Notes: generated from the letters alone by a model not told the origin. Positions 50,029 through 61,471 are shown, numbered from the stretch's first letter. The stretch is 64,000 nucleotides of DNA from an uncultured Flavobacteriales bacterium (GCA_903939755.1 CAJAII010000017.1:1-64000), one strand, 5' to 3'. A program made the numbers and translations.

Positions 50029-52077
50029 TTATTTCCAAAATTTAAGTAAAACCATTTCTGTCAAAATAAATAGGAGTGTGAGAATGACAAAAAATCGCCA
50101 ATACTCGAAGGGTTTGTCCAATTTTAGTTGGGTGGTACTTTGTCCATTATCAACGGATTTGAAGGTGCAGTTTTTTACGCCTGCATTTTCAAAAGCTTGA
50201 ATAATTTGATTACCATTCATGATATCAGTGGATGATTCTTTCCGGTTATAATTGATGGCTAAGCGACCGATTTCCTCCTCATCAATTAGTTGGTATGATC
50301 CCGCTACTAATTTCTCTATGGCTTCTGATCCTGAAATTGAAATGGATGCTATGGATTTAAAGCGTTGGTATTGTGGAATAAAATCAACTGTTTTATTAAC
50401 TAATCTTAAGGGTTTTTCAGCGTTTGAGGTGTTGTAGATGAGTATTTTAGCATCTTGACCTATAGTAACAAATGGAGGTAGTTTTCGAGCACTTAATTCT
50501 CCCATGCGCAATAATATCGCTGGAAAAATGGCATTTTGTGTAAAATTCCCAAAAGAAAGGGCTAACGATGATGTGTAAAGGTAATTCGAATAATTACCAG
50601 GACTTTTTAGTAATAAAGGATTTCCATTTCGTTGTTTTAATAGGGGATAGGCAGCGCTTTGGTTGGCATTAACAACGTTATACGATTTTGAAATGGAAGG
50701 TAAATTTAAATCTGCCTTTTCTTTGTCAAACATTCCTGCGAAAAAAGGGTTTTTATAATCGATGGCATTTATTCTATTCCCAGTTGAAATGGTATTCCCC
50801 AATAATGGAAGATTCAACTTCGCCAAAAAGGTGTTCCATGATGCTGTATTTATATTGTCACCTGGAAACAAAGCAATAGAATGACCTTGTTCGGATAATT
50901 CGATGAGATCATTCGCTAATCCACTACTTACATCATTGATTCCGTTTAAGATAATTAAGTCTGCTTGAGTGGCTAAATCGCTTGTATAGGAAAGCTCAGC
51001 GATGGATGTTAATTTGTAAAATGGTTCGATGGAAAACACCTTTTTTATTTCCTCTGAGGCCAATGCGCCATTTATTAACAATACATTGCATGCTTTGGCA
51101 ACCGTGATGTTAAAGAAATAACTATCGTCCCAAAATAACTGCTTGTCTTTTATTTCAGCACTTCCTTCAAAGGTGCCCGCTGTTACATTGGTGTAATTGA
51201 AGCTGGTGGTGAGGGTGCTATTGGCTTTTATTTCTGCGAACATGGTTCTTTTTTGTGAACCCAATTCGATTTTTATCTCCACATTAATCGCATCCTCATC
51301 TGAATCATTGTTTACCCGGACAAATACTTCGTTTGGTTCCCCTATTTTTTGAAGCGGAGAAGCAAAATAAATAGAATCAATATACAAGTTTGCACGAGAT
51401 TGGGCTTTGAGTTGGATTGGATAATAAAATCCTGTTTCGTCGGCTGTTAGTTGGCTTGTTTTGAACGTTTCTTTTTGAAAGTCAGAAATAATAAGATGCT
51501 GCACGGAATTGATTCGCTCTTGTTCCCTGTTTATTCGGGTAATAAATTCTCTTTCCCAATTAATAATTTCATCGATATCTCTAGTAATCGGACCTTCTTT
51601 TATCTTGTCTAATTGTGCTAGGGCTTCAATTTTTGTTAGGATTCTTTTTTCTATTCCTGTTAGGTTATTCGTATGTAAAAGAATACGGCAATCGATCGGG
51701 GCATCTTCAATAATTTTTCGAGCAATTTCACGCCCTTCGGAAATTAATTCTCCTTCAACTCCTTTCGCGGTCATGGAGAATGAATTGTCAATGTAGATTG
51801 AGATTAGATTTTTTCCTGCCTTTGCTTCTCCGTTTGTTACGGGTTTGTAGGGTTGTGCAAAAGCAATGATTATTGCGGATAGCGCTAGGATCCGAGTAAT
51901 TAATACGATTAGATGCTTGAGTTTTTTAGTAGATTTATTTTCTTGATCTATTTTTTGAATGAATTGTAAAGATGAAAAATAGAGCGTCTTAAATCGCCTG
52001 AAATGAAATAAATGAATGATAATGGGAATGGAGATTAGGCTTAGTAGCCAAAGTATGCCAGGATAAACAAATGCCAT
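50029..52077 (-). CDS. BatA-like membrane protein with vWA domain
   Basis: 682 residues. The opening FVYPGILWLLSLISIPIIIHLFHFRRFK is a PF07584-type N-terminal double-transmembrane domain (aerotolerance regulator BatA). A second helix spans about 58-78, and one more near the C-terminus (about 660-678). The vWA-like part begins at SIYIDNSFSM with the MIDAS DxSxS (about residue 92). A membrane-assembly or chaperone role is typical for the family. An exact TAACTTTG -7 box (52082-52089) lies four bases upstream of its ATG. Confidence 0.88.
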   Translation of the reverse strand: MAFVYPGILWLLSLISIPIIIHLFHFRRFKTLYFSSLQFIQKIDQENKSTKKLKHLIVLITRILALSAIIIAFAQPYKPVTNGEAKAGKNLISIYIDNSFSMTAKGVEGELISEGREIARKIIEDAPIDCRILLHTNNLTGIEKRILTKIEALAQLDKIKEGPITRDIDEIINWEREFITRINREQERINSVQHLIISDFQKETFKTSQLTADETGFYYPIQLKAQSRANLYIDSIYFASPLQKIGEPNEVFVRVNNDSDEDAINVEIKIELGSQKRTMFAEIKANSTLTTSFNYTNVTAGTFEGSAEIKDKQLFWDDSYFFNITVAKACNVLLINGALASEEIKKVFSIEPFYKLTSIAELSYTSDLATQADLIILNGINDVSSGLANDLIELSEQGHSIALFPGDNINTASWNTFLAKLNLPLLGNTISTGNRINAIDYKNPFFAGMFDKEKADLNLPSISKSYNVVNANQSAAYPLLKQRNGNPLLLKSPGNYSNYLYTSSLALSFGNFTQNAIFPAILLRMGELSARKLPPFVTIGQDAKILIYNTSNAEKPLRLVNKTVDFIPQYQRFKSIASISISGSEAIEKLVAGSYQLIDEEEIGRLAINYNRKESSTDIMNGNQIIQAFENAGVKNCTFKSVDNGQSTTQLKLDKPFEYWRFFVILTLLFILTEMVLLKFWK

Positions 52078-52081
52078 ACCC

Positions 52082-52089
52082 CAAAGTTA
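52082..52089 (-). promoter_or_regulatory. Putative -7 box immediately upstream of the BatA-like gene
   Basis: The minus strand reads TAACTTTG, ending four bases before the ATG at 52077. The box overlaps the stop codon of the upstream FAD gene. If used, transcription would start at or next to the start codon. No -33 TTG was found. Confidence 0.3.
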
Positions 52090-53472
52090 GCAATTTTTCT
52101 TTGTTTTTTCAGCATGTTCTATTTGTAAGGATAATTGAACTGCTTGTTCTCGTAATTCGTTTATCGCTGTACTTTCCCATAATTCGCCACGAAGTAAATT
52201 TCCAATGGCATAGAAATTTTGAGTGTTATGGATGTTTTTTATGTTAAAATCGTTTACGGAAACTTGAATTCCAAGTTTAAGTTCATCAGGCTGGATAAGT
52301 TGGCTGTTATGTAATTTAGCAAGGAGTCCTCGTTCCATTTTTGAAACATCTGTTTCTGGACCGGTACAATTGATCACACTAGCGACATGGATTGTGGCTT
52401 CTTTATTAGTTGAAGGAATGGTGTAAACGACATCTATTCCATACGGTTTTTCATGGAATTGCTTAATAATTCCAGCTAGGATAATCAGTTTATTTTCTAA
52501 AAGTTCGTTGTTAATTTGTTCATACGAAATAGGAGGAATGCGGTGCCTGGCAACTCCCCATTTATGACGTAAATGCCTCAAGAAAAAAGATTTTTCTTCA
52601 AAGTTGAATCCTTGCCATAATGAACTTGTATAGGGTCTGAAGTAATTGATGAGTGGTTCCAAGGATCCCCTATTTTTGGAAATTTCTTTTTTGGCAACAT
52701 TAAATTGAGTTAACAACGCATCTAAACGATTTTCAATTTTCATTTTAGTTAGAATGCCATCAAAGGTGTTTTCTGGATCGCCTTGCGGAAGTATTTTAAA
52801 TCCATGCGGTGAGATGCAATAGATGGTTCCACATTTCTTTTTCTCACGCAAAAGTTGAACGGTGTCAACCATCGTTAATCCTGTTCCAATGATCAAAATT
52901 GGTTTTTTTTCATCGATTAATTCACAATTAACAGACCATGGATTTTGAAAATAATTGGATGATTGGTAAAATGAATCATTGGTAATGGAAGGATTTCTTG
53001 GAATTTCGTTTCCGGTTGCTAAAACGCAATATTGAGTAGGGAAAATAGTATCCTTTGTGTAAATAAGAAAGTCCTTTTCGGGCTTCGTAACGTCGATAAC
53101 TTCTTCCATTACGATGCGAATTCTATCGGCATATTTTTTTTGTGTGCTTTCCCAACTAGTTTCGAGATATCGACCGTATAATTCCCTGCTAGCAAAAGTG
53201 TTGGAAATTTCCGCTTTCGTTTTTAATGGATATGCATCCACTTGAATTAACCAATCAACAAAATCAGAGGGTAGGGAAGGGAAAGCACTCATTTTTCCAG
53301 CTTTCACATTTAGGAGCATGGAACTAGATGCAGGATCATACGCTAAGCCAGGACCAATTCGACTAGATTTATTAAAAATAACAACTTGCAGATCCTTCGT
53401 TTTTTCCAATAAGTGATAAGCAAGCATACAACCTGAAAAGCCCCCGCCAATAATGCCAATGCTACTTTTCAT
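52087..53472 (-). CDS. FAD/NAD(P)-binding protein
   Basis: 461 residues. The N-terminal dinucleotide-binding motif is IGIIGGGFSGCMLAYHLL. A second glycine-rich motif IIGTGLTMVDTVQLL (about 195) marks an NAD(P)-binding insertion. This fits the PF13454/COG4529 family of FAD-dependent proteins, whose substrates are mostly unknown. No signal peptide or membrane helix. First gene of a tight minus-strand cluster leading into the BatA-like gene (nine bases). Confidence 0.85.
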   Translation of the reverse strand: MKSSIGIIGGGFSGCMLAYHLLEKTKDLQVVIFNKSSRIGPGLAYDPASSSMLLNVKAGKMSAFPSLPSDFVDWLIQVDAYPLKTKAEISNTFASRELYGRYLETSWESTQKKYADRIRIVMEEVIDVTKPEKDFLIYTKDTIFPTQYCVLATGNEIPRNPSITNDSFYQSSNYFQNPWSVNCELIDEKKPILIIGTGLTMVDTVQLLREKKKCGTIYCISPHGFKILPQGDPENTFDGILTKMKIENRLDALLTQFNVAKKEISKNRGSLEPLINYFRPYTSSLWQGFNFEEKSFFLRHLRHKWGVARHRIPPISYEQINNELLENKLIILAGIIKQFHEKPYGIDVVYTIPSTNKEATIHVASVINCTGPETDVSKMERGLLAKLHNSQLIQPDELKLGIQVSVNDFNIKNIHNTQNFYAIGNLLRGELWESTAINELREQAVQLSLQIEHAEKTKKNC

Positions 53473-53515
53473 TTTTACCAGATTGATTAATAACAGTTGT
53501 TATTAATAGGAAAGA

Positions 53516-54646
53516 TTAATCTTTCAGTGCTCCAATGCGATTCTTGTATTCACTCGCTTTCTCGTTATTTCCTAATTTTGAATAGGTGGAACGAAGGATT
53601 TCTAAAACTGAGCGATCAAGCGGATTTACGGAAATGTATTTCTCAAGTAATTCCAAGGATCGGTACTGCATGGCGGTAGCTTTTTCCATTAATGGCTCAT
53701 AACTGGCATCGTTTTCAGGAAGTTGACCCGCTTCTTTTTTCAATTCAGCAGCCCAATTATATAAGTGAGCACCCAATTGGTATTGCGCATCATTATAAGA
53801 AGGGTCGATTTCCAAGGCCTTAGTTAATGCTTTATCCGCTTTTTCATTTTCATCTAAGTCCATGTAAGCGGTTCCTAACACATAATACAATTGTTTGTTA
53901 TTTGGATCTAAGGCAAGTGCCTCATTTAGGTATTTTTGAGAACCAATAACATCGCCTTTTTGAAGATAGATATTAACCAGAAGGATTAAAACATCAATAT
54001 TGGATGGCACCGCCTCATTAACAACATTTGCTAATTCAAGGGCTTTATCAAAGCTTTTCACCTTTAACAAGCTATCCACTGTTCTTGATAAACATAATTG
54101 AGCGTTAACTTGAGCGTCTTGGTATTTTTCGTTTAAGAAACTTTTTACTTCAATCGCTCCAACGAATAATTGGGTAGCCATTTCAAAGTTTTTAGTCTCA
54201 TAGGATTTAATCCCCATGTTAAAATACATATTGGAACGAAAATTCAAAAAAGATTGAATGTCTGGGACGAATTCTTGCTTGGGATCTTCCATCACCTTCG
54301 CAAATGATGCCTTTGAGATTGCTTCGTATTCTTTTAAAATAGCTTCATCAGGTTTTGTGCCAGTGGACGCACTTTCCATCGCAGCTACTTCAATTAATCC
54401 AAAATAAATTTCACCGCGGTACATATGCATTTTTGCTGATCCAGCTGTTTCTGTATTAACGGCTGCGATGTCTATAAAATCTTTTGCTTTTTTTAATAGA
54501 TTCTTAGAAGCTTCCAAACCAGCCATGGGATTGTACTTCTTCATTAGTAAAGCGGCATCGGTAACATTTGCTTTTTGAGCGAAAGCGCCAAATCCAATTT
54601 GAGTAGCAAAAATACTGGCAATAATAAGTTGAAAATTGATTCTCAT
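53516..54646 (-). CDS. Exported TPR-repeat protein
   Basis: 376 residues with a signal peptide (about 1-23, ending GFGAFAQ). The body contains several tetratricopeptide helices. The clearest units are the block with LALDPNNKQLYYVLGTAY (about 245-262) and LEIDPSYNDAQYQLGAHLY (about 280-298). A protein-interaction scaffold in the periplasm or on the outer membrane is likely. It is separated by 76 bases from gyrA, without a strong terminator, so some readthrough from gyrA is possible. Confidence 0.82.
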   Translation of the reverse strand: MRINFQLIIASIFATQIGFGAFAQKANVTDAALLMKKYNPMAGLEASKNLLKKAKDFIDIAAVNTETAGSAKMHMYRGEIYFGLIEVAAMESASTGTKPDEAILKEYEAISKASFAKVMEDPKQEFVPDIQSFLNFRSNMYFNMGIKSYETKNFEMATQLFVGAIEVKSFLNEKYQDAQVNAQLCLSRTVDSLLKVKSFDKALELANVVNEAVPSNIDVLILLVNIYLQKGDVIGSQKYLNEALALDPNNKQLYYVLGTAYMDLDENEKADKALTKALEIDPSYNDAQYQLGAHLYNWAAELKKEAGQLPENDASYEPLMEKATAMQYRSLELLEKYISVNPLDRSVLEILRSTYSKLGNNEKASEYKNRIGALKD

Positions 54647-54722
54647 TTTATTCGTTTTTAATTTATAATTAGCATAATTCGCAGGTCGTTTTCAAGGACC
54701 ATGCCATAGTTTCCTACTTCAA

Positions 54723-57347
54723 TTATTCATCATCATCTTCGTCATCAAGCTCCTCTTCACTATCATTAGTGTTCATGTCATCATTTTCCGTCTCGTCGAT
54801 GTCCTCATCCAAATCTTCAATAGGATCTAATTCCTCACTATTTTCCGATATTGGTAAGGCATCCAGTATTTCAGCTTCATCATCATCTTCCGTTCTTGGA
54901 ACATTAGCAATGGCAGCGATTTCAGCGTTATTTTTGAGATTGATTAATTTCACTCCTTGTGCCGCTCTACCCATTGTACGGATGGTATCAATGTGCATTC
55001 GAATGGTCACCCCTGATTTCGTGATAATCATTAAATCATCTTCGTCCCTTACGTTCTGAATAGATAACAATTTACCGGTTTTATCAGTGATATTCATCGT
55101 TTTCACCCCTTTTCCACCACGATTAGTGATTCGGTAAACAGGTTCTTTGTCTTCTGGGTCATTTAAATACGTTCGTTTTCCAAATCCTTTCTCAGAAACA
55201 ACTAATATGGTAGAGAAAATATCTTCTACACAGATCATTCCTATTACTTCATCGCCTGCTTGAGTAAGCGTAACCCCTCTCACACCGGCAGCATTTCGTC
55301 CCATTGGACGAACTTTTGCCTCATTGAAACGAATCGCTCGACCACTACTTGTTGCCATAACGATTTCATTTGCACCGTTGGTTAATCTTGCCTCTAACAA
55401 TTCATCGTTATCTCGAATGGTAATGGCATTAATACCATTAGATCGTGGACGAGAATACGCATCTAAGGATGTTTTTTTAATTACACCAAACTTAGAGCAC
55501 ATGATAATAAAATTGTTGCTTGTATATTCTTTATCTGTTAAATCTAAGACTTTAACATACGCTTTAACTTTATCATCTTGTGGAATATTGATCAGGTTTT
55601 GAATCGCACGTCCTTTAGATAATTTATTCCCTTCAGGAATTTCATAAACCCGCATCCAGAAACAACGTCCTTTTTCTGTAAAGATTAATAAGTAGTTGTG
55701 GTTGGTAGCAACGAATAGATGTTCTAAGAAATCCTTGTCACGTGTTGTAGATCCTTTAGATCCCATTCCACCACGATTTTGAACTTTGTATTCTGCTAAA
55801 TTCGTTCTTTTAATATAACCAGCATGTGAAATTGTAACAACCACTTCTTCATCCGCAATTAAATCCTCCATTCGCATTTCGCTCGCAGAATATTCAATAG
55901 ATGAACGCCGTGCATCGCCATACTTTGAACGCATATCGGTTAACTCATCCTTGATTATTTGTTTACGTCTTTCTTCATTTGCTAAAATGTCTTTTAAGTC
56001 CGCAATTAAGGCCATTAACTCGTTGAATTCAGTTCGAAGCTTATCTTGCTCTAGTCCAGTTAAATGACGAAGACGCATGTCAACAATTGCACGTGTCTGG
56101 ATTTCTGACAAACCAAAGCGCGTAGAAAGTCTTTCCCTTGCGTGGTCTGGACTGTCTGACGTTTTGATGATCTCAATTACTTCATCAATATTATCTGAAG
56201 CAATGATTAATCCTTCTAAAATATGGGCTCTTTCTTCTGCTTTACGTAATTCAAATGTAGTTCTACGAACCACAACTTGGTGCCTAAATAGAATGAATTG
56301 CTCAATGATTTGTTGTAAGTTTAACAGGCGAGGTCGCCCATCAACTAAACAAATGTTATTAACTGAAAATGAAGTCTGTAGAGCTGTAAACTTATATAAT
56401 TTATTTAAGACAACATTGGCAATCGCATCGCGTTTAATTTCAAAAACGATACGCATTCCATTTCTATCGGATTCATCTCTTAAATCTGAAATTCCTTCTA
56501 TTTTTTTATCGTTTACTAAGTCGGCGATTTTTTTAATCATTTCCGCCTTATTTACCTGATATGGAATTTCAGTTACAATGATTTGTTCCCTTCCATTAAC
56601 CTCTTCAATTTCTGCTTTCCCACGAATTACAACACGTCCCCTTCCTGTTAGAAAAGCATCGCGGACACCTTCGTATCCATATATTATTCCACCTGTTGGA
56701 AAATCGGGTGCTTTTACATAATTCAACAACTCTTCTATTGGCAAATCTTTGTTGTCAATCATGGCAATGATACCATCAATTACTTCGGTAAGATTGTGTG
56801 GTGCCATGTTAGTAGCCATACCAACAGCAATTCCAGACGCACCATTAATTAATAAATTCGGTATTTTCGTTGGAAGTACGGTCGGCTCTTCTAAACTATC
56901 GTCAAAATTAGGACGGAAATCTACGGTCTCTTTTTCTAGATCATCTAACATCTCTTCCGTGATTTTTCGTAATCTTGCTTCGGTATATCGCATCGCTGCA
57001 GGACTGTCACCATCAACTGATCCGAAGTTTCCTTGTCCATCAACTAGCGGATAACGCAAGGACCAAGGCTGCGCCATACGCACCATGGTATCATAAACCG
57101 AACTGTCTCCATGTGGGTGATACTTTCCTAATACTTCACCGACAATTCTTGCCGATTTCTTATGTGCTTTATTGGAATATACGCCCAAATCTTGCATGCC
57201 GTATAAAACCCTTCTGTGAACAGGTTTAAATCCATCTCGAACGTCAGGTAATGCACGTGAAACGATAACAGACATCGAATAATCGATGTAAGCTGATTTC
57301 ATTTCATCTTCAATGTTTATCTGAATTATTCTTTCTCCTTCTGCCAT
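54723..57347 (-). CDS. gyrA: DNA gyrase subunit A
   Basis: The breakage-rejoining subunit of DNA gyrase. The catalytic tyrosine is Tyr121 in [10 protein letters not shown]. The quinolone-determining region reads HGDSSVYD with Ser82 and Asp86 at the positions of E. coli Ser83 and Asp87, so no classical resistance changes are seen. A GyrA-box-type motif [10 protein letters not shown] (about residue 515) begins the DNA-wrapping C-terminal domain, which suggests gyrase rather than topo IV. The last 60 residues are strongly acidic (Asp/Glu-rich), a common regulatory tail. Length (874) is normal. It diverges from clpC. Confidence 0.95.
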   Translation of the reverse strand: MAEGERIIQINIEDEMKSAYIDYSMSVIVSRALPDVRDGFKPVHRRVLYGMQDLGVYSNKAHKKSARIVGEVLGKYHPHGDSSVYDTMVRMAQPWSLRYPLVDGQGNFGSVDGDSPAAMRYTEARLRKITEEMLDDLEKETVDFRPNFDDSLEEPTVLPTKIPNLLINGASGIAVGMATNMAPHNLTEVIDGIIAMIDNKDLPIEELLNYVKAPDFPTGGIIYGYEGVRDAFLTGRGRVVIRGKAEIEEVNGREQIIVTEIPYQVNKAEMIKKIADLVNDKKIEGISDLRDESDRNGMRIVFEIKRDAIANVVLNKLYKFTALQTSFSVNNICLVDGRPRLLNLQQIIEQFILFRHQVVVRRTTFELRKAEERAHILEGLIIASDNIDEVIEIIKTSDSPDHARERLSTRFGLSEIQTRAIVDMRLRHLTGLEQDKLRTEFNELMALIADLKDILANEERRKQIIKDELTDMRSKYGDARRSSIEYSASEMRMEDLIADEEVVVTISHAGYIKRTNLAEYKVQNRGGMGSKGSTTRDKDFLEHLFVATNHNYLLIFTEKGRCFWMRVYEIPEGNKLSKGRAIQNLINIPQDDKVKAYVKVLDLTDKEYTSNNFIIMCSKFGVIKKTSLDAYSRPRSNGINAITIRDNDELLEARLTNGANEIVMATSSGRAIRFNEAKVRPMGRNAAGVRGVTLTQAGDEVIGMICVEDIFSTILVVSEKGFGKRTYLNDPEDKEPVYRITNRGGKGVKTMNITDKTGKLLSIQNVRDEDDLMIITKSGVTIRMHIDTIRTMGRAAQGVKLINLKNNAEIAAIANVPRTEDDDEAEILDALPISENSEELDPIEDLDEDIDETENDDMNTNDSEEELDDEDDDE

Positions 57348-57397
57348 AACTTAAATATTGTATTTTTTTGTTGCTAAGAATTATATTTCTAGGCTTC

Positions 57398-57405
57398 CAA
57401 AATTA
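57398..57405 (-). promoter_or_regulatory. Putative -7 box of gyrA
   Basis: The minus strand reads TAATTTTG, an exact TAnnTTTG match, about 50 bases upstream of the gyrA ATG. No TTG at -33. Confidence 0.3.
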
Positions 57406-57507
57406 GTGATAAATAGCCATTTTTTTATGTTAATATAAAGTTAATTACTAACAAATTTTAATGATAAATTGTGAATAATTATGGTGTATGCATTTTGATT
57501 TAATAGT

Positions 57508-57515
57508 TATATTTG
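57508..57515 (+). promoter_or_regulatory. Putative -7 box of clpC
   Basis: TATATTTG, an exact consensus match, ends 24 bases before ATG 57540. It overlaps the alternative upstream TTG start at 57513, which argues against that longer reading. No clear -33 element. Confidence 0.4.
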
Positions 57516-57539
57516 TTCCAATACATCCTTAATTCAACT

Positions 57540-60065
57540 ATGGAGGCAAAATTTTCACCACGCGTAAAAGATTTAATACGATTAAGCAGAGAGGAGGCTA
57601 TACAATTACACAATGATTTTGTAAGTCCTGAACATTTGCTATTAGGATTATTGAAATTAAATGAAGGAAAAGCAATTCAAATTATTAAAGAGTTTGAATT
57701 AGATCATCTGGTATTGAAAAAGGAACTTGTGGCCGTATTAAAAAAATCGGCTACTCCTTCTTCCCCGCAATTATCAACTATTCCTTTGTTGAAGCAAACA
57801 GAAAATATTATTAAACAGTCTTATTTGGAGGCCAAGCTTTTTAAATCAACTGTTATTGGAACGGAGCATTTACTCTTGACAATTTTGCGCTATGAGGATT
57901 GTGCTGCCTGTCAAATATTAAATAAATATGGACTTATTTATGATAACGCTAAAGATGAATATGAAACTATGATAGAAGAACAAAAATTTCCAAAGGCGGA
58001 GTTTCCGAGTAACAATGACGATGAAGAAAATTTCTCTTCACCGACACCGCGAAAACCAGTTGATTCAAAATCAAAAACCCCTGTACTAGATAATTTCGGT
58101 AGGGATTTAACTAAAATGGCGGAGGCTGGTAAATTAGATCCAATTGTAGGACGTGAAAAAGAGATTGAACGCGTAAGTCAAATTCTTTCAAGAAGAAAGA
58201 AAAACAATCCTATATTAATTGGTGAGCCAGGCGTTGGAAAAAGTGCCATTGCAGAAGGATTAGCTTTAAGGATTATGCAACGTAAAGTTTCACGCATCTT
58301 ATTTGGTAAACGAATTGTGTCACTTGATTTAGCTTCCTTAGTTGCCGGTACAAAATACCGAGGACAATTTGAAGAAAGAATGAAGGCAGTAATGCAGGAG
58401 TTGGAGAAAAATCCAGATATTATCCTATTTATTGATGAAATTCATACCATAATCGGTGCAGGTGGGGCAAGTGGTTCCTTAGATGCTTCGAATATGTTTA
58501 AACCAGCACTTGCTCGTGGAGAATTGCAGGCTATCGGTGCAACAACGCTAGATGAGTACCGCCAGCACATCGAAAAAGATGGGGCACTGGAGCGTAGGTT
58601 TCAAAAAGTAATCATTGAACCAACTTCCATCGATGAAACGATACAAATTCTTCAAAATATTAAGCAACATTATGAGGATCATCATTCTGTGGAATATACG
58701 GATGAGGCGATCAACGCTTGTGTTAAGTTAACGGAACGTTATATTACGGATCGTCACCTTCCAGATAAGGCGATTGATGCCTTAGATGAAGTGGGTTCGC
58801 GTGTGCACATTACGAATATAAATGTCCCTCAAGAAATTCTTGATATTGAAGGAAAATTAGATGAGATGCATGTGGAAAAAATGGATGCTATACGTTCACA
58901 GTCTTATGATAAAGCTGCCGTACTTAGGGACGCAGAGAAAGCACTTAATGATTCCTTAGAACTTGCTAAAAATCTTTGGGAAACAGAATCTAAGTCAAAT
59001 AAAATAATCGTTACTGAAGAAGATGTTGCGGAAGTAGTTTCTATGATGTGTGGTATTCCTGTGAATAAGGTCTCTCAAACAGAAACTGGAAAATTATTGA
59101 ATATGGGTGAAATCATCCGTGGAAAAGTAATTGGACAGGAAGAAGCTGTTGATAAAGTAGTGAAAGCTATTCAACGAAATAGAGCTGGTTTAAAAGATCC
59201 AAATAAACCGATCGGTTCTTTTTTCTTCTTAGGACCAACAGGAGTTGGCAAAACACAATTAGCAAAAGTATTAGCAAAGTATATTTTTGATACGGAAGAT
59301 GCGCTCATCAGAATTGATATGTCTGAGTACATGGAGAAATTTTCCATTTCTAGACTAGTAGGAGCACCTCCGGGGTATGTTGGGTATGAAGAAGGTGGTC
59401 AACTTACAGAAAAAGTGAGAAGAAAACCATATTCAATCATCTTACTTGACGAAATCGAGAAAGCTCATCCAGATGTATTTAACTTATTATTGCAAGTGTT
59501 AGATGACGGTCACATGACGGACGGATTGGGTCGTAAAATTGATTTTAAAAACACAATCCTTATCATGACATCGAATATTGGCGCTCGTCAATTACAAGAT
59601 TTTGGAACAGGTGTAGGGTTCGGAACACGTTCTCAAATTGATTCAAAGGAAGATAACTCGAAGGCAGTCATTCAAAATGCGTTGCGCAAAGCGTTTTCTC
59701 CTGAATTCTTAAATCGTGTTGATGATATGATTATGTTTAAGCCACTTGGCAGACCTGAAATTCATAAAATTATTGATTTGGAATTGGATCATTTATACAA
59801 CAGGATCAAAAATTTAGGTTACTTCATTGAATTGACCGACAAAGCGAAAGATTTTATTGTTGATAAAGGCTACGATGAGAAATTTGGGGCGCGACCTTTA
59901 AAACGGGCTATTCAAAAATTCATTGAAGATCCATTAGCGGAGGAAATAATTAATACAAACCTTGCGGAAGGCGACACCATTCTTTTAGATATTGAAGCCG
60001 GTAAGGAGGAATTAACATTGATAATTAAAAAACCAAAAGCTGTCAAAAAGGTTGCTAAGAAGTAA
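57540..60065 (+). CDS. clpC: ClpC ATP-dependent protease ATPase subunit
   Basis: 841 residues from ATG 57540. Clp-N repeat domains (about 1-150) lead to AAA+ domain 1 (Walker [10 protein letters not shown] at about 228) and, after a UVR-like coiled segment ([10 protein letters not shown]), AAA+ domain 2 (Walker [10 protein letters not shown] at about 565, Walker B ILLDEIEK) and a C-terminal D2-small domain. It unfolds substrates for ClpP; the adaptor clpS lies at 30943. I prefer ATG 57540 ([11 protein letters not shown], the standard ClpC opening) over the nine-residue longer TTG start at 57513. A strong terminator follows. Confidence 0.94.
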   Translation: MEAKFSPRVKDLIRLSREEAIQLHNDFVSPEHLLLGLLKLNEGKAIQIIKEFELDHLVLKKELVAVLKKSATPSSPQLSTIPLLKQTENIIKQSYLEAKLFKSTVIGTEHLLLTILRYEDCAACQILNKYGLIYDNAKDEYETMIEEQKFPKAEFPSNNDDEENFSSPTPRKPVDSKSKTPVLDNFGRDLTKMAEAGKLDPIVGREKEIERVSQILSRRKKNNPILIGEPGVGKSAIAEGLALRIMQRKVSRILFGKRIVSLDLASLVAGTKYRGQFEERMKAVMQELEKNPDIILFIDEIHTIIGAGGASGSLDASNMFKPALARGELQAIGATTLDEYRQHIEKDGALERRFQKVIIEPTSIDETIQILQNIKQHYEDHHSVEYTDEAINACVKLTERYITDRHLPDKAIDALDEVGSRVHITNINVPQEILDIEGKLDEMHVEKMDAIRSQSYDKAAVLRDAEKALNDSLELAKNLWETESKSNKIIVTEEDVAEVVSMMCGIPVNKVSQTETGKLLNMGEIIRGKVIGQEEAVDKVVKAIQRNRAGLKDPNKPIGSFFFLGPTGVGKTQLAKVLAKYIFDTEDALIRIDMSEYMEKFSISRLVGAPPGYVGYEEGGQLTEKVRRKPYSIILLDEIEKAHPDVFNLLLQVLDDGHMTDGLGRKIDFKNTILIMTSNIGARQLQDFGTGVGFGTRSQIDSKEDNSKAVIQNALRKAFSPEFLNRVDDMIMFKPLGRPEIHKIIDLELDHLYNRIKNLGYFIELTDKAKDFIVDKGYDEKFGARPLKRAIQKFIEDPLAEEIINTNLAEGDTILLDIEAGKEELTLIIKKPKAVKKVAKK

Positions 60066-60083
60066 GTTGTCAAATAGGGTAAT

Positions 60084-60119
60084 AAAAAAAAACCAACATG
60101 AAAATGTTGGTTTTTTTTT
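60084..60119. terminator. Bidirectional rho-independent terminator after clpC
   Basis: Stem CCAACAT (60093-60099) pairs with ATGTTGG (60104-60110) around a GAAA loop. It is flanked by a run of nine A on the left and nine T on the right, extending the stem. It can terminate clpC on the + strand and the opposite strand coming from the oxoamine synthase gene at 60184. Confidence 0.9.
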
Positions 60120-60183
60120 ATGGTTAAAAATTTAGCTTGATAAATGTAGCAGACTATAAATTCCTTAAGCTGCTTGCGCTCTC

Positions 60184-61428
60184 TTAAGTGGCAGCAATTT
60201 CTTCTGACATGTATCCACCAGCCTTCAATTTTCCGACAATTTTAGTGAAAGATTCGATGGTATATTTTACATCTTCTAAGGTATGTACTGCAGTTGGAAT
60301 TAATCGTAAGATGATCATTCCTTTTGGTACTACAGGATATACAACCATGGAACAAAAGATATTATAATTCTCGCGTAAATCGTAGATTAAATTCGTGGAC
60401 TCCGGAATAGATCCATTCAAATACACCGGGGTTACGCAACTGTTTGTTTCACCAATTTCAAATCCTGCCGCAACTAAGCCTGATTGAAGTGCATGGGTGA
60501 TTTCCCAAAGTTTATTCTTAAGTTCGGGCATGTTACGCATTAATTCTAAGCGTTTTAGTGCGCCAACAACTAAGGGGATTGGTAAGGCTTTCGCGAATAT
60601 TTGTGAGCGCATGTTGTAGCGTAAATATTCTACTACTTGTGCATCACTTGAAATAAATCCGCCAATTAATGCAAATGATTTTGCGAAGGTTCCAAAATAA
60701 ATATCTATTCCGTCTTGGCAATTTTGTTCTTCTCCAGTCCCAGCTCCAGTTGCACCTAATGTTCCAATGCCATGGGCATCATCCACTAATAATCTAAAAT
60801 TGAATTTCTTTTTTAATTCAACAATCTCTTTCAGTTTACCTTGGTCTCCACGCATTCCGAAAACGCCTTCTGTAATCACAAGGATGGCTCCACCAGTTTC
60901 ATTCGCTAGTTTGGTCGCTCTATGTAATTGCTTTTCACAATCTTCAATATCGTTGTGTTTAAAAACATATCGCTTACCCATATGTAAACGCACACCATCT
61001 AGAATACATGCATGTGATTCAGAATCGTATACGATAACATCATGACGATCTACCAAACAATCAATAGCTGAAAGAATCGCCTGGTATCCAAAGTTACAAA
61101 GGATGGTGTCTTCTTTATCTACATAGTCAGAAAGTTCTTGCTCTAATTGTTCATGAGCATTTGTGTTACCACTCATCATTCTGGCTCCCATTGGCATGGC
61201 GAAACCAAAATTAGCAGCCGCTTCAGCGTCCGCTTTTCGAACTGCTGGATGATTCGCTAGACCCAAATAATTGTTTAATGACCAATTCAATTTTTCTTTA
61301 CCTCTAAAAATCATGTGTGGACCAATTTCCCCTTCTAGTTTCGGAAAAGTGAAATAGCCATGAGAAGCTTTAGCGTGTTGGCCGATTGGACCTCTGTTAG
61401 CTTGGATTTTTTCGAAAATATCAGCCAT
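60184..61428 (-). CDS. Alpha-oxoamine synthase (serine palmitoyltransferase / cysteate acyltransferase type)
   Basis: A PLP-dependent fold-type I enzyme of 414 residues. Landmarks: YLGLANHP, a GARMMSGN block, DSESHACILDG, VDDAHGIGTLGATGAGT with the PLP-binding Asp and His, and the Schiff-base lysine in GTFAKSFALIGGF (about 250). The family condenses an amino acid with an acyl-CoA. In Bacteroidota close relatives make sphingolipid (serine + palmitoyl-CoA) or sulfonolipid (cysteate + acyl-CoA) precursors. I cannot distinguish these, or 2-amino-3-ketobutyrate CoA ligase, from the sequence. A -7 box is present upstream. Confidence 0.85.
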   Translation of the reverse strand: MADIFEKIQANRGPIGQHAKASHGYFTFPKLEGEIGPHMIFRGKEKLNWSLNNYLGLANHPAVRKADAEAAANFGFAMPMGARMMSGNTNAHEQLEQELSDYVDKEDTILCNFGYQAILSAIDCLVDRHDVIVYDSESHACILDGVRLHMGKRYVFKHNDIEDCEKQLHRATKLANETGGAILVITEGVFGMRGDQGKLKEIVELKKKFNFRLLVDDAHGIGTLGATGAGTGEEQNCQDGIDIYFGTFAKSFALIGGFISSDAQVVEYLRYNMRSQIFAKALPIPLVVGALKRLELMRNMPELKNKLWEITHALQSGLVAAGFEIGETNSCVTPVYLNGSIPESTNLIYDLRENYNIFCSMVVYPVVPKGMIILRLIPTAVHTLEDVKYTIESFTKIVGKLKAGGYMSEEIAAT

Positions 61429-61463
61429 AGTTAGTTTTTTATTGAATGAAAATAAATATTCAA

Positions 61464-61471
61464 CAAAATTA
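61464..61471 (-). promoter_or_regulatory. Putative -7 box of the oxoamine synthase gene
   Basis: The minus strand reads TAATTTTG, an exact consensus match, 35 bases upstream of the ATG at 61428. No -33 TTG seen. Confidence 0.3.

Noticed and set aside
54647-54722. Rho-independent terminator between gyrA and the TPR gene
   Set aside because: Only a weak GGTC/GACC stem with no T run; not convincing.
56077-56559. 160-codon plus-strand frame antisense to gyrA
   Set aside because: It lies within an unambiguous gyrA coding region and has no recognisable motif or start signal.
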